64,000 nt of DNA from Magnolia sinica (GCF_029962835.1 NC_080574.1:21798001-21862000), one strand, 5' to 3'. Counted from the first letter of the stretch, positions 9,135 to 21,508 are shown. Translations and numbers: made by a program. The notes: generated by a model not told the origin, from the sequence alone.

Positions 9135-10155
9135 CTGTCATAAATGATGCATTATTAGTCTCCATGAATGAAAACCAAGGAAAATATATCATATTCTCAA
9201 CCCAAAAAATGAAGAATCTTGAAAAGGAAAAAAAAAAGGCTTCAAGCAAACCCTTTCCCCTAACACCAACTCCCATTGTGCATGATTTAACAAGAAATAA
9301 ATTACTCAATTTCTAAAAGAATATTAGTATTATAGTTGCATAAAGCATGGAGCAAAGTGGCAACAGATTCTGGTACAAGAGAGAGGAAGTGTCCCTTTTA
9401 AACTGTTAGCAAGTATGAAACAGCTAGCAAGTGGGAGGAGTGTGAGTATGAAGCCTGATTCGAAGCGGGACCAGCACCTTCATAGAAGGATCATGCATCT
9501 AAGATTAGTAGCTGCAACTCTTTCATCAAGTCAAAATGCTATGTTTTAGAATTGTGTGCTATAGAACCCGAAAGGCATTTCTCTGCACAAAGGCCAAATC
9601 ATAGAGATATGAAATAATGACATAATTACAACATGTAGAGATTACTGGAGGATGATACATTGTTCTTGCTTTTTTATTTATTTTTAATTATCTATATTTC
9701 TAATTCTCGAAAAAAGAAAAGAAGCGAACAACATCTAACTGAGTGATTGATTTTAAAAGAGACTACACAGAGAATGACAATCCACTAAAGACTTGCCATA
9801 ATAAATAGAGTTAGAACTATTTACAAGTCACAAATTCTCAACTCATGTCAGAAAATTACCAAAACTTGGATATTTCTGCCTTTTAACTACAGCACAAAGT
9901 GCATAATCCCACAGACATTGAATAGAAATGATAGAAAACAGAGATAGCCTGGAACTTTTTGAAGTGTCAAAGTCAATGATCACCCTTCAAATTGATAAAG
10001 GCGTTAATTAGATTGGTCCGTCAACATACTAGAAATTTAGAGGTTGGGACTATTGAAGAAAGCTTCCTTAACGATTCTTTTCTCTTAACTTGTCTAACGG
10101 AAGAAGATACAATTACATGCAGAAAAATCAGCAGCCAAATCTCTCTTTTTCTTAC
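9135..10155. other. CACTA interior between AP1M and helicase fragments
   Basis: No exon was recognised on either strand. The sequence is AT-rich and intron-like. Short open frames here do not resemble known proteins. A junction between two captured pieces must lie in this stretch. Confidence 0.4.
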
Positions 10156-10299
10156 CTCAAGGTGGTAGTCCTCAGAATAGAGCAAAGCAGCAAAATAGTC
10201 CTTGTAAGTTAATGGAGATAGCGGCTTCCTCAGAACTGCAGGTACATTGTCCTTCTTTATCAGATCCTCAAACTTCTCAGGAATTTCATAGGTAGGAAG
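10156..10299 (-). pseudogene. SDE3/MOV10-like RNA helicase exon, downstream part
   Basis: The minus strand encodes TYEIPEKFEDLIKKD, then VPAVLRKPLSPLTY and KDYFAALLYSEDYHLE, with a GAG|GTAAGA donor at 10156. The pattern (P.YEIP..I..LI.....P..L...L...NY..YF..LL..E...LE) resembles the segment before the helicase core of SDE3/MOV10-type RNA helicases, which act in RNA silencing. The assignment is from memory of family motifs and is tentative. The exon is cut by a Copia insertion; the GGAAG duplication lies at 10295-10299 and the same exon continues at 18941. Confidence 0.5.
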
Positions 10300-10783
10300 T
10301 GTAGAGAAGCGCGGAAGGTAAGCCCTCAAGATCTGACGGTCTACACGATATTTGGAACCTTTACAAAGCAGAAAATTGACGATCCAATGGCCCACCTATC
10401 TACTATTGGAACAGATGGATCTATTCACACCTCTGATCCTACGGTATAAGTGGTCCCGGATTGTGATCTGTGGATCAGATCGTCCCAAGGACAAGGTAAA
10501 ATGAACAGACTATAGTGCACACTGTATCTCTCTATATACTCTCAGTTTATTGTATGACCCAATGCTTTACACGAGAGAAGCGCATTCCTTTTTATAACAG
10601 AGGAAGGAGAGTTTGGGTGGGATTAGGATAAGGCTAAATAATCCGATCAAATCCCTATCTTCAATTAAAAATCAAATTCATATTTGAATTTGAAATTTAA
10701 TTCAAAGGAAGAGACCGGAGAAAACATGGGACGTACCCACTAGTGATTGCCCACAAGTGGGCGCCACTGGCATACGTCCAACA
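10300..10783 (-). repeat. Copia 1 LTR (3' LTR)
   Basis: It begins TGTAGAGAAGCGCGG and ends ACGTCCAACA on the plus strand. It matches 18457-18940 over its full length. A purine-rich tract (GTGGGAGA on the minus strand) abuts it on the inner side. Confidence 0.93.
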
Positions 10784-11999
10784 TCTCCCACTCAATCACA
10801 ATGTGGGATAGGCACATAAATTTGTTCATCTAACTTGCCTAATAACAATAAAAGAACCAAACATCGCGATCAAAAGAATCAGAGGCGTGGGACCAGCTGG
10901 ATCACCATAATCTCCTCACAGGTGCTTAAGTACTAAGTGACCACCTGACTAGTACTCAATAACCCAAGCTTTGTAATGCCTATCCTAGTCCACATGACCA
11001 CACCGAATGGAGTTGACTCCCGACTTGGAGTACTCGGCCAACATACGCACTTATCCAACTTATCGAGTTATTCTGAAAACTTGATTTTTCACAAACTTCG
11101 ATTAAAACCAATTTAAAACAATACTTATATATATATACATATGCTTTTTAAGAAAAATATTGTTTGCAAAAGTCTAATAAAAATAACTTGATACTGCCGG
11201 CGGATAAGTCTTCAAGTGTGTATTTATAGTTCTAGAAACTTGGTGTAGCTGTCACGGGATCTTCCCCACGCAGATGTGTAATTTGGAATTAATCAAGCCG
11301 CTTTCCTAGCGTAACTGAGTCTGGTTAATCAAGGACCTTTCATCATAGTACACTAAAGTAGCGACACTCAATCTCATCCTCATATACACAAGAGGATGGT
11401 AGCTAAGGACACAAAGAGTTACCTACGGGACTGGCTACTCGCACATTGCAATGATTAGATCAAATCAAAGCAATCTGTAGGTAATAGGTCCCAGCACATG
11501 GCTACAATCCACGTCGTAAAGTAGACAACATAAGGTGAATGTCGGGTCTACAATACGCAGATCATTCTACATGAGATACGACTCATCTCATAACCTCATA
11601 ACTTGGCTTTAATTTCAGGCCATAACATTGATCGCATGTAACGAAATAGTGCGATTATGTTATTCGACTTTATCAGTCTCATCTTCAATCTTTATAAGAT
11701 TGTAGGCGGATACGACTCACTCATATCCTCATCCTTTTTATTATTCACAATAAAGGAAAGTTCATACCTCAATGTATAAACATAGCTCCAAATGTACCTC
11801 TCTTGTACATTCAAGGTTGGTCAACCTGTGCGAGTGGGTGACCGACCTGCCGACAACAATAGAAATCGTACATGATTTCAAGGTAAATGCTGATGATCTT
11901 CATACCTAGTTATATTAGTATTCAATACTGAATAAAAGGAATATAATATTCATTAATGAAAGATCAAAGGTACTACAAAACAAGTACATCAGTCAAGCT

Positions 12000-14900
12000 T
12001 TCCTCAATCCCATCTGCCTGACGTGAACCTGATATAGATCTTTAGCTATAGGTTTCGTCATGGGATCAGCCATCATCTCCTTAGTAGGAATGTAGCTGAG
12101 GCCGACCTTCTTATCTCTCACTTGTTCACAGACGTAATGATGCTTGATCTCAATGTGCTTAGATTTCTGGTGGTGTTTAGGGTCCTTTGCCAAGTCAATG
12201 GCAGAAGTATTGTCTATCTTCAGCGATATAGGCTGACGAATACTCGGTACAACACCCAGACTTAATAGAAATCTACGAACCCATACACACTCTGAACTGC
12301 AGCACAACATGCAATGTACTCAGCCTCCATAGATGAAAAAGCTGTGGATGTTTGTTTCTTACTCGACCATGAGATAACTCTTTCTCCGAGTAAGAATACA
12401 TATCCTGAAGTAGATTTTCCCTCGTTGGCGTCATTACCTCAAGCAACATCAGAATATCATTTGAGCTAGAGGCTTGTGCCTTTATAACATAGCATTAAGT
12501 CTTTTATTCCTCTGAGATAGCAAAATATACGTTTGACGGCTTTCCAATGAGACTGTCTGAGGTTGCTCTGATAACGGCTGACTATGCCAATTGTATAGCT
12601 AATATCCGGTCTGGTGCAAAGCATAACATACATTAAGCTCCCTACTGCGATTGTATAAGATACTGAGGACATAGCCAATTTCTCGTCTCCAGTCTGGGGA
12701 CATGATTTTCTGTCTAACTTGATAGCTTTATCCATAGGGGTTTCAACAGCTTTTGAATTTTTCATCCTGAACCAATCTAAGATCTTTTGTATATAGGTTG
12801 CTTAAGACAAGTCTAAAAATTTCTTAGGACGATCCCTAATAATTTTTACCCCAAAAATAAAGTTGGCTTCACTGAGGTCTTTCATCTCAAAGTTCGAGAA
12901 TAGCCAATCTTTAGTCGATATCAACAATTGCATATTATTACCAGCTAACAAGATATCGTCTACATATAGAAATAGTATCAAAAAGATCTTCCAGACTGTT
13001 TCATATATACACAATGATCTTCTTCACTCATCGTGAATCCAAAAGTGGTGATGGCCAAGTGGAACCTTATGTACCACTGTCTTGAAGATTGCTTCAGCCC
13101 ATAAATAGATTTCAACAACTTGCAGACTTTCTTTGGATGCTTTTTGTCCACATAACCTATGGGTTGTTGCATGTATATCTCTTCATTCAAGTCACCATTT
13201 AAAAATGCGGTCTTTACATCTATCTGATATAACTCTAAGTTTAAACTTACGACAATAGACAAGATCATGCAGATTGAGGAGAACTTTGCAACAGGTGAAA
13301 AGGTCTCCTTGTAATCAATGCCTTCTTGTTGTGTAAAACTTTTAGCTACTAATCGTGCTTTATACTTGTCCACTGTACCATCTGCCTTTCTTTTGATCTT
13401 AAGTACCCATTTATTACTTATCGCTTTGCGATTGAAAGGCAGATCAACAAGTTCCTAGATTTTATTCTTCTTCATAGAAGCGATCTCTTCATCCATAGCA
13501 TTCACCCAATCGGTTGAGTTAGAAGATAATAATGCATCCTGATACGAATCAGGTTCATCATTATCAACTGCAACGCAAGATAATGTTTGCCCCTCAATAT
13601 CGAAGTATCTTCGAAAAATTAATCCTCTTTCGCTTCGACGTAACTCAGGAGCCTGCTGAGATGTCCTTCCACCGTCCTTACGAACGATAGGAGCATCATC
13701 ATCGTGAGAAGCAGAACTCCCACTCTCCTGAGATACATCGGGTATTTTAAAAAATTCTAAGGGAACCTTTTGCTTCATTCGGCTTGGGTATCTATCTTCA
13801 ATAAAGGTCATGTCTCAGGATTCTATCTCAATCCATCGTCCATGATCCTCATAAAGTAGAACGTATCTCTTTGAATGCATAGGGTACCTTATGAACACGC
13901 ATTCAATGGTTTTACTATCAAGTTTACCTCTACGCGGAGTAGGTAGCAAAACGTATTCTAAAGATCCCCAAGGGTGTAGGTTGGCCAGAGAAGGAATCCT
14001 CCCAGACCACATCTCATTTGGAGTCTTAGGAATGGATTTGGTTGGGACTCTATTAAGGACGTAGACGGTTGTTAACAGTGCGTCTCCCCAGAATGTGGTA
14101 GAGCGATTGGCTTGTGCCATCATTGATCTAACCATGTCCAATAGTGTCCTATTCCTTCTCTCTGCAACACCATTTTGTTGTAGACTGTAAGCCATTGTGT
14201 ACTGCCGAACTATTCCAACGTTTTCACAATATGACTTATACATTTCAGATGTATACTCGCCACCTCTATCAGATCGAAGGATTTTAATCTTTTCTCAAGC
14301 TGATTTTCCACTTCAGCTTTATACTTAAGAAAATAATCAAAAGCCTCAAATTTGTGTGAGATGAGATACACATATCCATAGCGCGAGTAATCGTCAATGA
14401 AAGTGACAAAATATTGACATCCGTTTCTGGCATGTACATTAAAGGGTCCACGGACATCTAAATGGATTATCTCTAATGTACCCTTGGACCTAGCCACTTT
14501 GGGAAATGGTTTCTTCGAAGTCTTCCTGGACACACAATGTTCACAAAATGGTAAATTAACTTTGGATAAGAAGTCTAACAGACCAGAACATACTAGTCTT
14601 ATCATACGATCCTTTTCCATGTGACCTAATCTCGCGTGCCATTTTTAAAATTCAGATACTACATTTTTATTCGACATAGCAGATAAAGCAAGAGGGGCAT
14701 TATCACAATCTACGTCTAGAATAAATAAATTTGAAATTAAATTTCTCCATGCAAAGATGAGGTTATTTAGTCTCAAAGAAACTCTTGTCCCGAAAAATTG
14801 AATATCAAAACCATCAAATAATAACCTAGAAACAGAAATTAAATTTCGACGCGTCTCCGGTGCAAGAAGAGTATCACGAAGGATTATTGTTTGCCCTATG

Positions 14901-16000
14901 CGCGTACAAAGATGGAGAACCCCAATCCTGACGCGTCTTTAACACGTTATTGCTCATGTATAGTCATTTGGCTACAGTGAAATTCCTCGAGTCCTCGACG
15001 ACTCTGTGTCACGTGTTTTGTTGCGCCTGAATCCAAAATTCACTCGTTAATTATAGTATCAACGGAAAGGATTTCAGAACAAACACCTACATACAAAGTA
15101 TCTTGTAACTGAGAAATTACCGTCTTTTTGTGGGCACACTGCCGAGCATAATGGCCTAAATTTCTACAGACAAAGCAGATTATATTTATCTTTTTCTGCT
15201 TCTTCTTTCCATTCCCCTTCTTGAGATTTGGAGGAAGTGTTGTGGTCTTCTGTTCTTGATTATTCTTCTTCGCCTTCTTGCGAGCTTTGAACCGTTTATT
15301 ATTAGCTTTCCGCTTATGGGTCTCTTCTATAATGTTTCTCTGCTACAAAGGCCATGGCCGAACCTGGCTGAATTGCATTCATTTCAACCTCACGTACCAA
15401 GTGGCGACAAAAGTCTCTGAACGTAGTGATAGAATCAGTATGGTTCAGAATTCTTTTGATTTGGGCTCAAGATCCAGGCAAGGAACGGTGCATGGCTATA
15501 ATCTTCTGATTTTCAGTCAATTTAAACCCAACATTCCTAAGGGCACCTATCATTTGCTCCATCTTATGAATATGATCTTTGATGGGGCAGCCGATAGGCA
15601 TCCTGTACTCCTGAAATTTCAATTCCATTGCCCCAACTCTCGCATCTGACTTCTGCGCGTAGGCATCTGTCAGTGCTTCCCAGATTCCCTTAGCGGTTTT
15701 ATGCACTTCATACGCAGGTATGAGTTCTTTGTGCATAGTGCTAAGAAGGACATTATGGGCTGAACGATTTTGTTTTCGCCACTTATTATAGCGAGTCATC
15801 GCAACCCTATGTTCTTGTAAATTTTCGTTTTCAGCCAGGATGGGTTCCTCTTAAACTACATCAAGTGTGTGAGATATGTCGTCCTCGTCCAAAAGACATC
15901 GCACCGTGCGGGACCAGTCTTCGTAGTTGTTGCCGTCGAAATATTGTCTTTTCAGTTGTTCAGCGATTAACGCTTTGGTGGCCATCACTACATTGCATGG
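12000..16000 (-). pseudogene. Copia 1 gag-pol remnant
   Basis: Parts in minus-strand order, with approximate positions: gag from about 15985 downward, including a CCHC knuckle (CFVCRNLGHYARQC) near 15150. Integrase follows at about 14.6-13.8 kb (TFIDDYSRYGYVYL; QNGVAERRNRTLLDMV), then reverse transcriptase at about 13.4-12.5 kb (DVKTAFLNGDLNEEIYMQQP; YVDDILLAG) and RNase H to about 12.0 kb (KHIEIKHHYVCE; KEMMADPMTKP). The domain order integrase-RT-RNase H defines Copia. The region is a broken fossil. Confidence 0.9.
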
Positions 16001-16019
16001 GTATCACTACTTAGCTATG

Positions 16020-18442
16020 ATCTAAGGTATTGATACTAATCATCAGCATTTCTATGTGTTATACAAATTTTCAAAGTATAAAAGTAGTAAACACATCTTA
16101 ATGAGATCTGAAAGTCCACATACCCGAATGGGCGGTGTAGAACAATCAAGTTCTCCTTTTAAGATGAGATTTAATGCTTTTATAAGAATAAATTTATATA
16201 ATGTGTAACCTACCATTACTTAGTTACATACATCATTTGGTGGAGGAGAATAAACTCCCACTCAGGTTATGCACAATCTATTTTTATGTGTATAGGGAGT
16301 ATCTAAGCACTAAGTTTTTCTATATTTTTCAATAAAAAATAAGGGGGCTTAGATCTAAGCACATCAAGCCTAATTATATCCCATATATAAACATCATCAT
16401 CAGAAAGAAAAATAAAATGCTAAGATATCAAGAGAGTTCTATCTTCACCTGTGATCATGACCATTAGTGATGGATCCGATCATTACCTATAATGATCATT
16501 GTTGATGATGGATCCTTTCATCAACATTGATCATCATAGTTGATGATCGTTTCGATCACTAATGAGCTTTAGATCAACGGTGAAGAAGATATTATAAAGG
16601 AAACAACATTCTTGATATGTGTCCATCATCTCATAAGAAATATATATGAGCAAATCCAAAAAAAAAAAATGGATAACACATTCAGGTTGCAACATATTTG
16701 AATGTGGGTCATACCATTGTTATGTAGATTAAGCATGAATTCAACAGATATGTGTACTTGTTTTGCAACAGATCCAAAACATATGAATGGTTAAGATATG
16801 TGCTCTCATCGTTCAAGAGATCTACACATGAGGAATTAGAAAAACTAAAAAATAGTTGCTGCGGATTGGCTGATATGTGTATACGTGCTAACATGTGTAC
16901 AAAAGCCATGTGTACAGAAGCCAAACATGAGTTCAAAACAACATGTGTACTAAAGCCATGTGTACAGAAGCCATGGTAACTTTTGCTAAACACGTGTGAT
17001 ATACATCAACCCATCTGTTTCACACAGCAACTAGGTATTTGAATTTGAGAGGCACTACTAACACATGTGATATATACGTGTACATTAGTCGACATGTGAA
17101 CACACGTATACACTTGCACATTGACCAAGTGCATAAATCCAAGCTCATCAGATGGATGGACGGTTCGGATTCAACACATATCTTGTTATGAGATCTGTGT
17201 TATACATGGATCAGATCCACATGTGTAGCTGATGTATATACCCACATGTGTTATAGTACAATACGTCATCTATGCCCACATGTGCGGTTGATGTTTTGCA
17301 CAGAACAACATGTGTATAGCCAACAATATTGAAGCTTGTATGGTTTAGATGGTGGATCCCTCATGTATAGTTTGTTCGGCCCACCAAAAGCTTGTATGTT
17401 GCATATCAGCCAACACGTGTACTGTACGTGTACATCAGTCAACATATGTACAACACGTGTACATCAGTCAACACGTGTACAGTAGCTAACACATGTACTT
17501 GCAGATTAGCCAACACGTGTATAGATTAGCCATGCATGTACAGCCAACATGTGTACCGTGTGTACAAAACAACACGTGTATAGAATAACATATGTACAGT
17601 AGCCATTGCGTGTATAGCCAACATGCGTACCTTTTGACAGTTTTGATACTACTTATACCATTGTATCCATTGGTCATGATGGACGGTTTGGATACAACTT
17701 ATGCCATTGTACAACACAAAAATGTTGGTATTTCAATACAACTACTCTAGTTCATACCTCATCCGCCTCTATTGCTGGCAGTGTTGTATTTTAATACAAC
17801 AACTAATGTTGGTATAATGCACATCAGGTGTACAGAAGCTATATATACGTGTAGTCCATTGGGATATCAAAACCATCTTTTCTGAAAAGATGGTTTAGAT
17901 ATCACGGTTCTTTAATCCAAAAAGTTCATGTAGTGGGCCACACTATGCCTAGCCAACAAAGTGGACGGTTTGGATACAACTTATACCATGATATCAAACC
18001 CACGTGTGGCTGACGTCATTATAACTGGTGTGATGAGCATCATGCAAGTTTCAGTGGATATTTTGTGGGATGTACAACAACTCTCATAACGTGAGATGAG
18101 TTTTAATACAACAACATCAGCCAAACCGATCCCCCCATGTGAATCAGATATGGCATGATGTACACTAGCCAATATGACCCTCCACGTGTACGAAAACTAT
18201 ATCTATGATGTATACTCATGGGGTACATTACGTGGACCAATCCATAAACCAACAAAATGGTATGTATAATGTGTATGGAAACATAATCGGGCTTATATAC
18301 ATATGGCATACATGAATACAAAAAATTAATCCACCGTACACATGCTGATTCGATACCATTCGAAAAACATGGATTCCAATCCAAAAAAAAGGTTAGGCCA
18401 CTTACCTTTTTAGATGAAAATAATCGGAGATCCACTGTTGAA
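16020..18442 (-). other. Copia 1 long leader with CACGTGT/ACATGTGT palindrome cluster
   Basis: About 2.4 kb lies between the primer site and gag and shows no gene. From about 16860 to 17640 it holds some twenty copies of near-palindromic ACACGTGTAC, ACATGTGTAC or related motifs, often spaced by ATCAGTCA or AGCCAAC. Many contain the G-box core CACGTG. The density is far above chance. Confidence 0.75.
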
Positions 18443-18455
18443 TGCTCTGATACCA
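18443..18455 (-). other. Copia 1 primer binding site
   Basis: TGCTCTGATACCA on the plus strand is the reverse complement of TGGTATCAGAGCA, the usual plant initiator tRNA-Met primer site. It is one base from the LTR at 18457. Confidence 0.92.
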
Positions 18456-18456
18456 C

Positions 18457-18940
18457 TGTAGGGAAGCGCGGAAGGTGAGCCCTTAAGATTTGACAGTCTA
18501 CACGATGTTTGGAACCTTTACAAAGCAGAAGATTGACGATCCAATGGCCCGCCTATCTACTACTGGAGCAGATGGATCTATTCACACCTCTGATCTTAAG
18601 GTATAAGTGGCCCTGGATTGCGATCTATGGATCAGATCATCCCAAAGACAAGCTAAAATGAATAGACTATAGTGCACACTGTATCTCTCTATATACTCTC
18701 GATTTATCGTATGATTCAATGCTTTACACGAGAGAAGCGCATTCCTTTTTATAACAGAGGAAGGAGAGTTTGGGTAGGATTGGGATAAGGCCAAATAATC
18801 CGATCAAATCCCTATCTTCAATTAAAAATCAAATTCATATTTGAATTTGAAATTTAATTCAAAGGAAGAGACCGGAGAAAACATGGGACGTACCCACTAG
18901 TGATTGCTCACAAGTGGGCCCCACTGGCTTACGTCCAATA
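18457..18940 (-). repeat. Copia 1 LTR (5' LTR)
   Basis: It begins TGTAGGGAAGCGCGG and ends ACGTCCAATA on the plus strand. It has the same 484-bp length as the other LTR. Its position next to the primer site makes it the 5' LTR of a minus-strand element. Confidence 0.93.
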
Positions 18941-19500
18941 GGAAGCGGACTCTTCTGCCCACCTACCGTGTTTGGCAATTCAGGTGGCTTTTTTGGTGGA
19001 TCCAACCCGGGCAATGATGCTGGTGACCTTTTCAGTTGATCCGATCCAGATAGTGATCCCAGTAGCTTTTTTGGCTGATCCAGCTTAGACAGCCCGCTGG
19101 ACGGATCTACTAAATTCCTTTCAGGAACTGGGAGAGAAGGCGAGGAAGGTGTGCTTAGACCCCAGCGAAACCCTAATTCTCCCAATCCTCGAAAAATCCA
19201 TGCAATACTCCCCTAAATCGCCGCCTTCTTCCACATTCCTGCCAACCGTGGCCCTGCTCTTCGATTCGTGCCCACGGATCTCTGCTTCCTTCACATCCTC
19301 CTCATCATCCACCTTCCTGACATGAACCGGATCATCTCATCCCGCTCCTCAACGTTCTGCCGCAGCTTCTCAACACAGATCCGCAATTCGGCCTCCGATT
19401 TCTCCATATCCTCGATTCGGAGCGTCGGATCACCGATTTTAATGATACTTACCTCGATCGAGAGAGATGTTCCGAACGGAAGGTAAAGATCTTAGGAAGA
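18941..19500 (-). pseudogene. SDE3/MOV10-like helicase exon, upstream part and 5' region
   Basis: The minus strand carries a Pro/Leu/Lys/Ser-rich frame (LDQPKKLLGSLSGSDQ; LDPPKKPPELPN; QKSPLP) that runs into the Copia insertion at the GGAAG site. The host frame continues at 10294 as TYEIPEKF. Upstream is an acidic stretch in another frame (MDDEEDVKEAEIRG). Before that comes MEKSEAELRICVEKLRQNVE and ERDEMIR, which looks like a short coiled coil, so at least one frame disruption is likely. The GA run at 19571 may be from the source gene's 5' leader. The helicase assignment is tentative; the N-terminal low-complexity part matches nothing I know. Confidence 0.4.
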
Positions 19501-19565
19501 GAGACGATTCGGTGGGGATGAATTGAGGTCGAGTGAGAAAAGCTAGCAGAAATGGAGTTTCACGA

Positions 19566-19568
<3 letters not shown>

Positions 19569-19602
<34 letters not shown>
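19569..19602. repeat. GA dinucleotide microsatellite
   Basis: An uninterrupted GAGA run of about 34 bp upstream of the captured helicase exon. It may derive from a 5' untranslated leader. Confidence 0.9.
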
Positions 19603-19603
<1 letters not shown>

Positions 19604-19661
19604 GTTGAATTCGATCGAAGCTAAGAAATGATATTAGAGATTTCAAATTTATAGGGTGGGG

Positions 19662-19858
19662 TAGCCGCGGATTAGCTACTGATAGGTCGAGTGGCGACGT
19701 CACCAACTTTTGTGGGCCTCACCGTGATGTACTTATTATATCCACACCGTCCATCCATTTCGAGAGATCATTTTAGAGCATTATGGTGGGGCCCACAGAA
19801 CTTGGTGACATCACTTCTGTAGTAACTCTTGCTACTCAACCTGTCGTAGCTAATCCGT
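19662..19858. repeat. Short palindromic MITE
   Basis: GCGGATTAGCTACTGATAGG on the left matches the inverse of the right end (CACGGATTAGCTACGACAGG on the other strand). Both arms continue with GAYGTCACCAA and GTGGGSCYCACC. The two arms nearly fill the element. It is related to the larger element at 48679-49222. Confidence 0.75.
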
Positions 19859-19859
19859 G

Positions 19860-20210
19860 TCCCCTGCCACCTGCCAATTTCTGGTGGTCAGTTCTCTGTG
19901 GGCCCCACCATGATATATGTGTTTCATCCATGCCGTCCATCTATTTTTATAGATCATTTTATGGCATGAGACCAAAAATTAGGTATATCTCAATCTCAAG
20001 TGGACCACATTATAGGAAAAAGTGTTGAATGAACATCGACCATTAAAATTAGATTGGGGATGCCCCTTCAAAAAGAAAAAATCAAAGATAAAGTGTAGAC
20101 GGTAAAAGTCATTAGTGGCCCACACCATCGAGACGAATGAATGGCCGCTGGTCCAACTCAAAATATAGGCATAACTAAGACTGACATCTTCATGGTGGGC
20201 CAGAAACTTA
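19860..20210. repeat. GGGCCCAC-family repeat, partial
   Basis: It contains GTGGGCCCCACCATGATAT, CCATGCCGTCCATCTATTT and CAAGTGGACCACATTATAGG in the order seen in the full copy at 36955-37468. The right half diverges. Confidence 0.65.
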
Positions 20211-20487
20211 ATAGCCCAAATGTAGTAATTTCGATTCTAAAAAATGTTTAACCAGAAAATCATGGCATGCATTGCACCAATGTATCTGAACGAGCTTAAG
20301 GATGTTCTATCAGGGGGGGCCCAAAAATCAATTTAGCCCAAAAATCAAGTCTCATCAAATCAACACAGTTGATCACTAAGCAATGGGCCCTACAACAATA
20401 ATACTAATATTTCATATCTTGTTATGCTTTAGAAGACATTTGCAAAACAAAAGAGAAAGTCCACATTAATGAATAAATAGTAAACTT

Positions 20488-21405
20488 TTAACCTCGGTTC
20501 CCGAGACTTTCTAGCCTCGGTTCCTATGCACTAGGGGCTAAAAAGTAGGCCTTTCGCCTCCGTTCCCATGCAACTGAGGCTTAAAAGTAGACCTTTCGCC
20601 TTGGTTCCTACACAACTGAGGTTAAAATGTAGACTTTTAGCCTCAGTTCTTCCTAAAAAGTAGACTTTTTGCCTCAGTTCCTAGGCAACTGAGGCTAAAA
20701 AGTAGACCTTTTGCCCTATGCAACTGAGGATAAAATGTAAACTTTTCACCTCAGTTCCTATGCAACTGAGGCTAAAAAGTAAACTTTTCGCCTCAGTTCC
20801 TATGTAACTGAGGCTAAAAAATAAACTTTTCGCCTCGGTTCCTATGCAACTAAGGCTAAAAGGTAGACCTTTCGCCTCGGTTCTATGCAACTGTAGCTAA
20901 AAAGTAGACCTTTCGCCTCGGTTCCTATGCAACTGAGGTTAAAATGTAAACTTTTGGCCTCGGTTCCTGTGTAACGGAGGTTAAAAAGTAGACATTTCGT
21001 CTTAGTTCCTATGCAATAGAGGCTAAAAAGTAGACCTGTCACCTTGGTTCTTATGCAACTGAGGTTAAAATGTAGACCTTTCGCCTCAGTTCTTATGCAA
21101 TTGAGGCTAAAATGTAGACTTTTTGCCTCGGTTCCTATGTAACTGAGGCTAAAAAGTAGACTTTTGGCCTCGGTTCCTATGTAATTGAGGCTAAAAAGTA
21201 GACTTTTCACCTCGATTCATATGCAACTGAGGCTAAAAAGTAAACCATTCGCCTTGGTTACTATGCAACTGAGGTTAAAAAGTAGACTTTAGCCTCAGTT
21301 CTTTAGCAACTGAGGTGAAAAATGAAATTTTAACCTCAGTTCCTTAATAATCGAGGCTAAAAAAACAAATTTAGCCTCCATTTTTTCAACCGAGGCTAAA
21401 GGCCT
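20488..21405. repeat. CACTA right subterminal array, about 20 copies of 43 bp
   Basis: The tandem unit is close to GCCTCGGTTCCTATGCAACT + GAGGCTAAAAAGTAGACCTTT. Within each unit CCTCRGTT and AACTGAGG form a hairpin with a 7-9 base loop. It shares its core with the left-end repeats at 4743-5250. Minus-strand frames made of IGTEAKSLLFSLS repeats are products of this array and not a gene. Confidence 0.85.
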
Positions 21406-21508
21406 ACTTTTTTGTAATTTTCTCGCCCTTTATGAGTAGTGTCACGGTCAGATTGCTAGAGTCAGCCAAGTAATATGTGACATGCTTCTATGTCAAACAC
21501 ATTGCATA

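Larger units (their letters stand above)
10300..18940 (-). mobile_element. Copia LTR retrotransposon 1, structurally complete fossil
   Basis: Two 484-bp LTRs bound an internal region on the minus strand, with the 5-bp duplication GGAAG on both sides (10295-10299 and 18941-18945). A primer site complementary to initiator tRNA-Met (TGGTATCAGAGCA) lies next to the right LTR. Gag, integrase, reverse transcriptase and RNase H parts follow in Copia order. By eye the LTRs differ at about 30 of 484 sites (6-7%), mostly transitions. That suggests roughly 2-3 million years at a grass-like rate and considerably more at slow woody-plant rates. The coding region is broken, with about ten breaks. It sits inside a captured helicase exon within the CACTA element. 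Confidence 0.92.
4730..21419. mobile_element. Gene-capturing CACTA element (Pack-CACTA), with nested Copia
   Basis: The left terminus reads CACTACAAGAAAAG, the standard plant CACTA end. It is followed by subterminal units of the form TTTAGCCTCRGTT...AACYGAGGCTAAA. Related units form an array at 20488-21405. The array ends at AAAGGCCTACTTTTTTGTAA, which is a decayed inverted copy of the left end. No matching 3-bp duplication was found, so the right boundary and the joining of both ends into one element are inferred. The span is 16.7 kb, or about 8.0 kb without the 8.64-kb Copia insertion. No transposase was recognised inside. It carries minus-strand exon fragments of at least four host genes. 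Confidence 0.6.

Noticed and set aside
19783-20028. Open frame over the short MITE arms
   Set aside because: It spans two different repeat elements and encodes their conserved non-coding arms.
20681-21210. Repetitive open frames (IGTEAKSLLFSL repeats) as a secreted repeat protein
   Set aside because: They are translations of the 43-bp CACTA subterminal array. The unit length shifts frame between copies and there is no promoter or conserved start.
20488-21405. CRISPR-like array of regular repeats
   Set aside because: Units are contiguous, without unique spacers, in a plant genome. They match the subterminal repeat of a CACTA element.
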